NCBI GenBank assembly: GCA_937906765.1
Contig: CALCUV010000263.1
Span: 1 to 5,173 of the forward strand
Reading direction: 5' to 3'
Length of the DNA stretch: 5,173 nucleotides
Origin: an uncultured Prevotella sp.
Lineage (GTDB): Bacteria; Bacteroidota; Bacteroidia; Bacteroidales; Bacteroidaceae
Under the pieces are notes generated by a model that saw only the letters and a program-made list of their open reading frames with translations, had not been told where the DNA came from and searched no databases. This document shows, in pieces, positions 4,827 through 5,173 of this stretch. Both the position numbers and the translations under genes were made by a program. Each line of letters begins with the position of its first letter. Position 1 is the first letter of the stretch.

Positions 4827-5173
4827 TTAAGGTTGTTGCTGACATTCTGCGCAAATGCCCTTGAGCACAAAGGTGGCAGACGAGAGCGTGAACCCTTCGG
4901 GCAATGCTACGTCAGGAATGGCCACGTCATGCAGGCACATCGTGCGCTGGCAGTGCTCACAATAAAAGTGCACATGGAAGTCGGAGAGGGCGTGTTCGTG
5001 TTCCTCGCCACATCGACAGTGCTCCTCGCACAGCGCAAACTTGGTCTGTCCGCTGCCGTCCTCCACCTGGTGCACGAGGTGGTGTTCCAAAAAGAGGTTT
5101 AAGGTGCGGAAGATGGAAGAACGGTCAACCGTCTTGAGTTCTGTCTCAAGAGCAATGAGCGACAAGGCACAAT
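4827..5173 (-). CDS. Fur-family metal-responsive transcriptional regulator, N-terminus outside window
   Basis: The frame is open from the window edge to TAA (4829-4827), giving 114 visible residues; the first part of the winged-helix domain is missing. A TTG at 5165 is not taken as a start because the frame continues upstream and Fur proteins need more N-terminal sequence. Numbering from that codon, DRSSIFRTLNLFLEHHLV (14-31) is the DNA-recognition helix region, matching the family's TVYRTLNLF. The dimerisation/metal domain has HVHFYCEHC (64-72) and CAEC (105-108): two CxxC pairs that normally hold structural zinc, plus the HxH of the regulatory site. A Cys/His-rich segment (46-58) precedes it. 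The family represses genes when bound to Fe, Zn, Mn or in response to peroxide; which signal applies cannot be decided here, so no symbol is given. It is the upstream partner of the nuclease gene. Confidence 0.88.
   Translation of the reverse strand, partial: CALSLIALETELKTVDRSSIFRTLNLFLEHHLVHQVEDGSGQTKFALCEEHCRCGEEHEHALSDFHVHFYCEHCQRTMCLHDVAIPDVALPEGFTLSSATFVLKGICAECQQQP

Noticed and set aside
4822..4855. Promoter between fur and the nuclease (TTTG, 22 bp, TAATTTTC on the - strand)
   Set aside because: The -7 box has one mismatch and the spacing is longer than the usual 19-21; kept only as a remark under the nuclease gene.

Overview
The window reads like a chromosomal stretch of a Bacteroidales bacterium, most likely Prevotellaceae. 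Three things suggest this. The start codons have no Shine-Dalgarno sequence and A/T-rich leaders. There is a good match to the Bacteroidetes promoter (TTTG, 20 bp, TAnnTTTG). The proteins have a Bacteroidales look: a Porin_O_P-type porin and a Fur protein with an HVHFYC metal site. The assignment is an inference from sequence style, not a database match.

Layout. The + strand carries the 3' end of dnaJ (1-327), a complete folC (510-1742) and a complete outer-membrane porin gene (1996-3108) that ends in a strong intrinsic terminator (3133-3173). The - strand carries the 3' part of a Fur-family regulator gene (4827 to the window end) and, 28 bp behind it, a lipoprotein DNA/RNA non-specific endonuclease gene (3791-4798) with its own terminator (3751-3781). 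The two groups converge on a gene-free interval of about 680 bp (3109-3790).

The conserved genes look ordinary; the interest lies between them. Both + strand spacers are built almost entirely of short-period repeats. The dnaJ-folC spacer is a set of 7-bp-period arrays in inverted orientation, running from the dnaJ stop codon to the base before the folC ATG. The folC-porin spacer starts with 8-bp-period repeats that already encode the last residues of FolC, passes through a 7-bp-period hairpin, and returns to 8-bp repeats ending 5 bases before the porin ATG. The spacers hold three hairpins with different stem sequences but a shared loop motif, GCTGGYGCA...CCGCAYGGTC, one copy of which looks internally deleted. 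This family of variable-stem, conserved-loop elements is the best candidate here for an undescribed system.

The convergent interval holds a second, unrelated set of structures: a perfect 13-bp inverted repeat spanning 465 bp, three imperfect GTCYGGTAAA direct repeats, a GC-rich nested palindrome of triloop hairpins, and a - strand promoter whose -7 box sits inside a 9-bp inverted repeat. It may be a decayed mobile element or a structured-RNA locus; no credible protein gene was found in it.

The genes do not form one pathway: DnaJ is a chaperone, FolC makes folates, the porin handles outer-membrane uptake, and Fur with the nuclease may form a metal-linked two-gene transcription unit.
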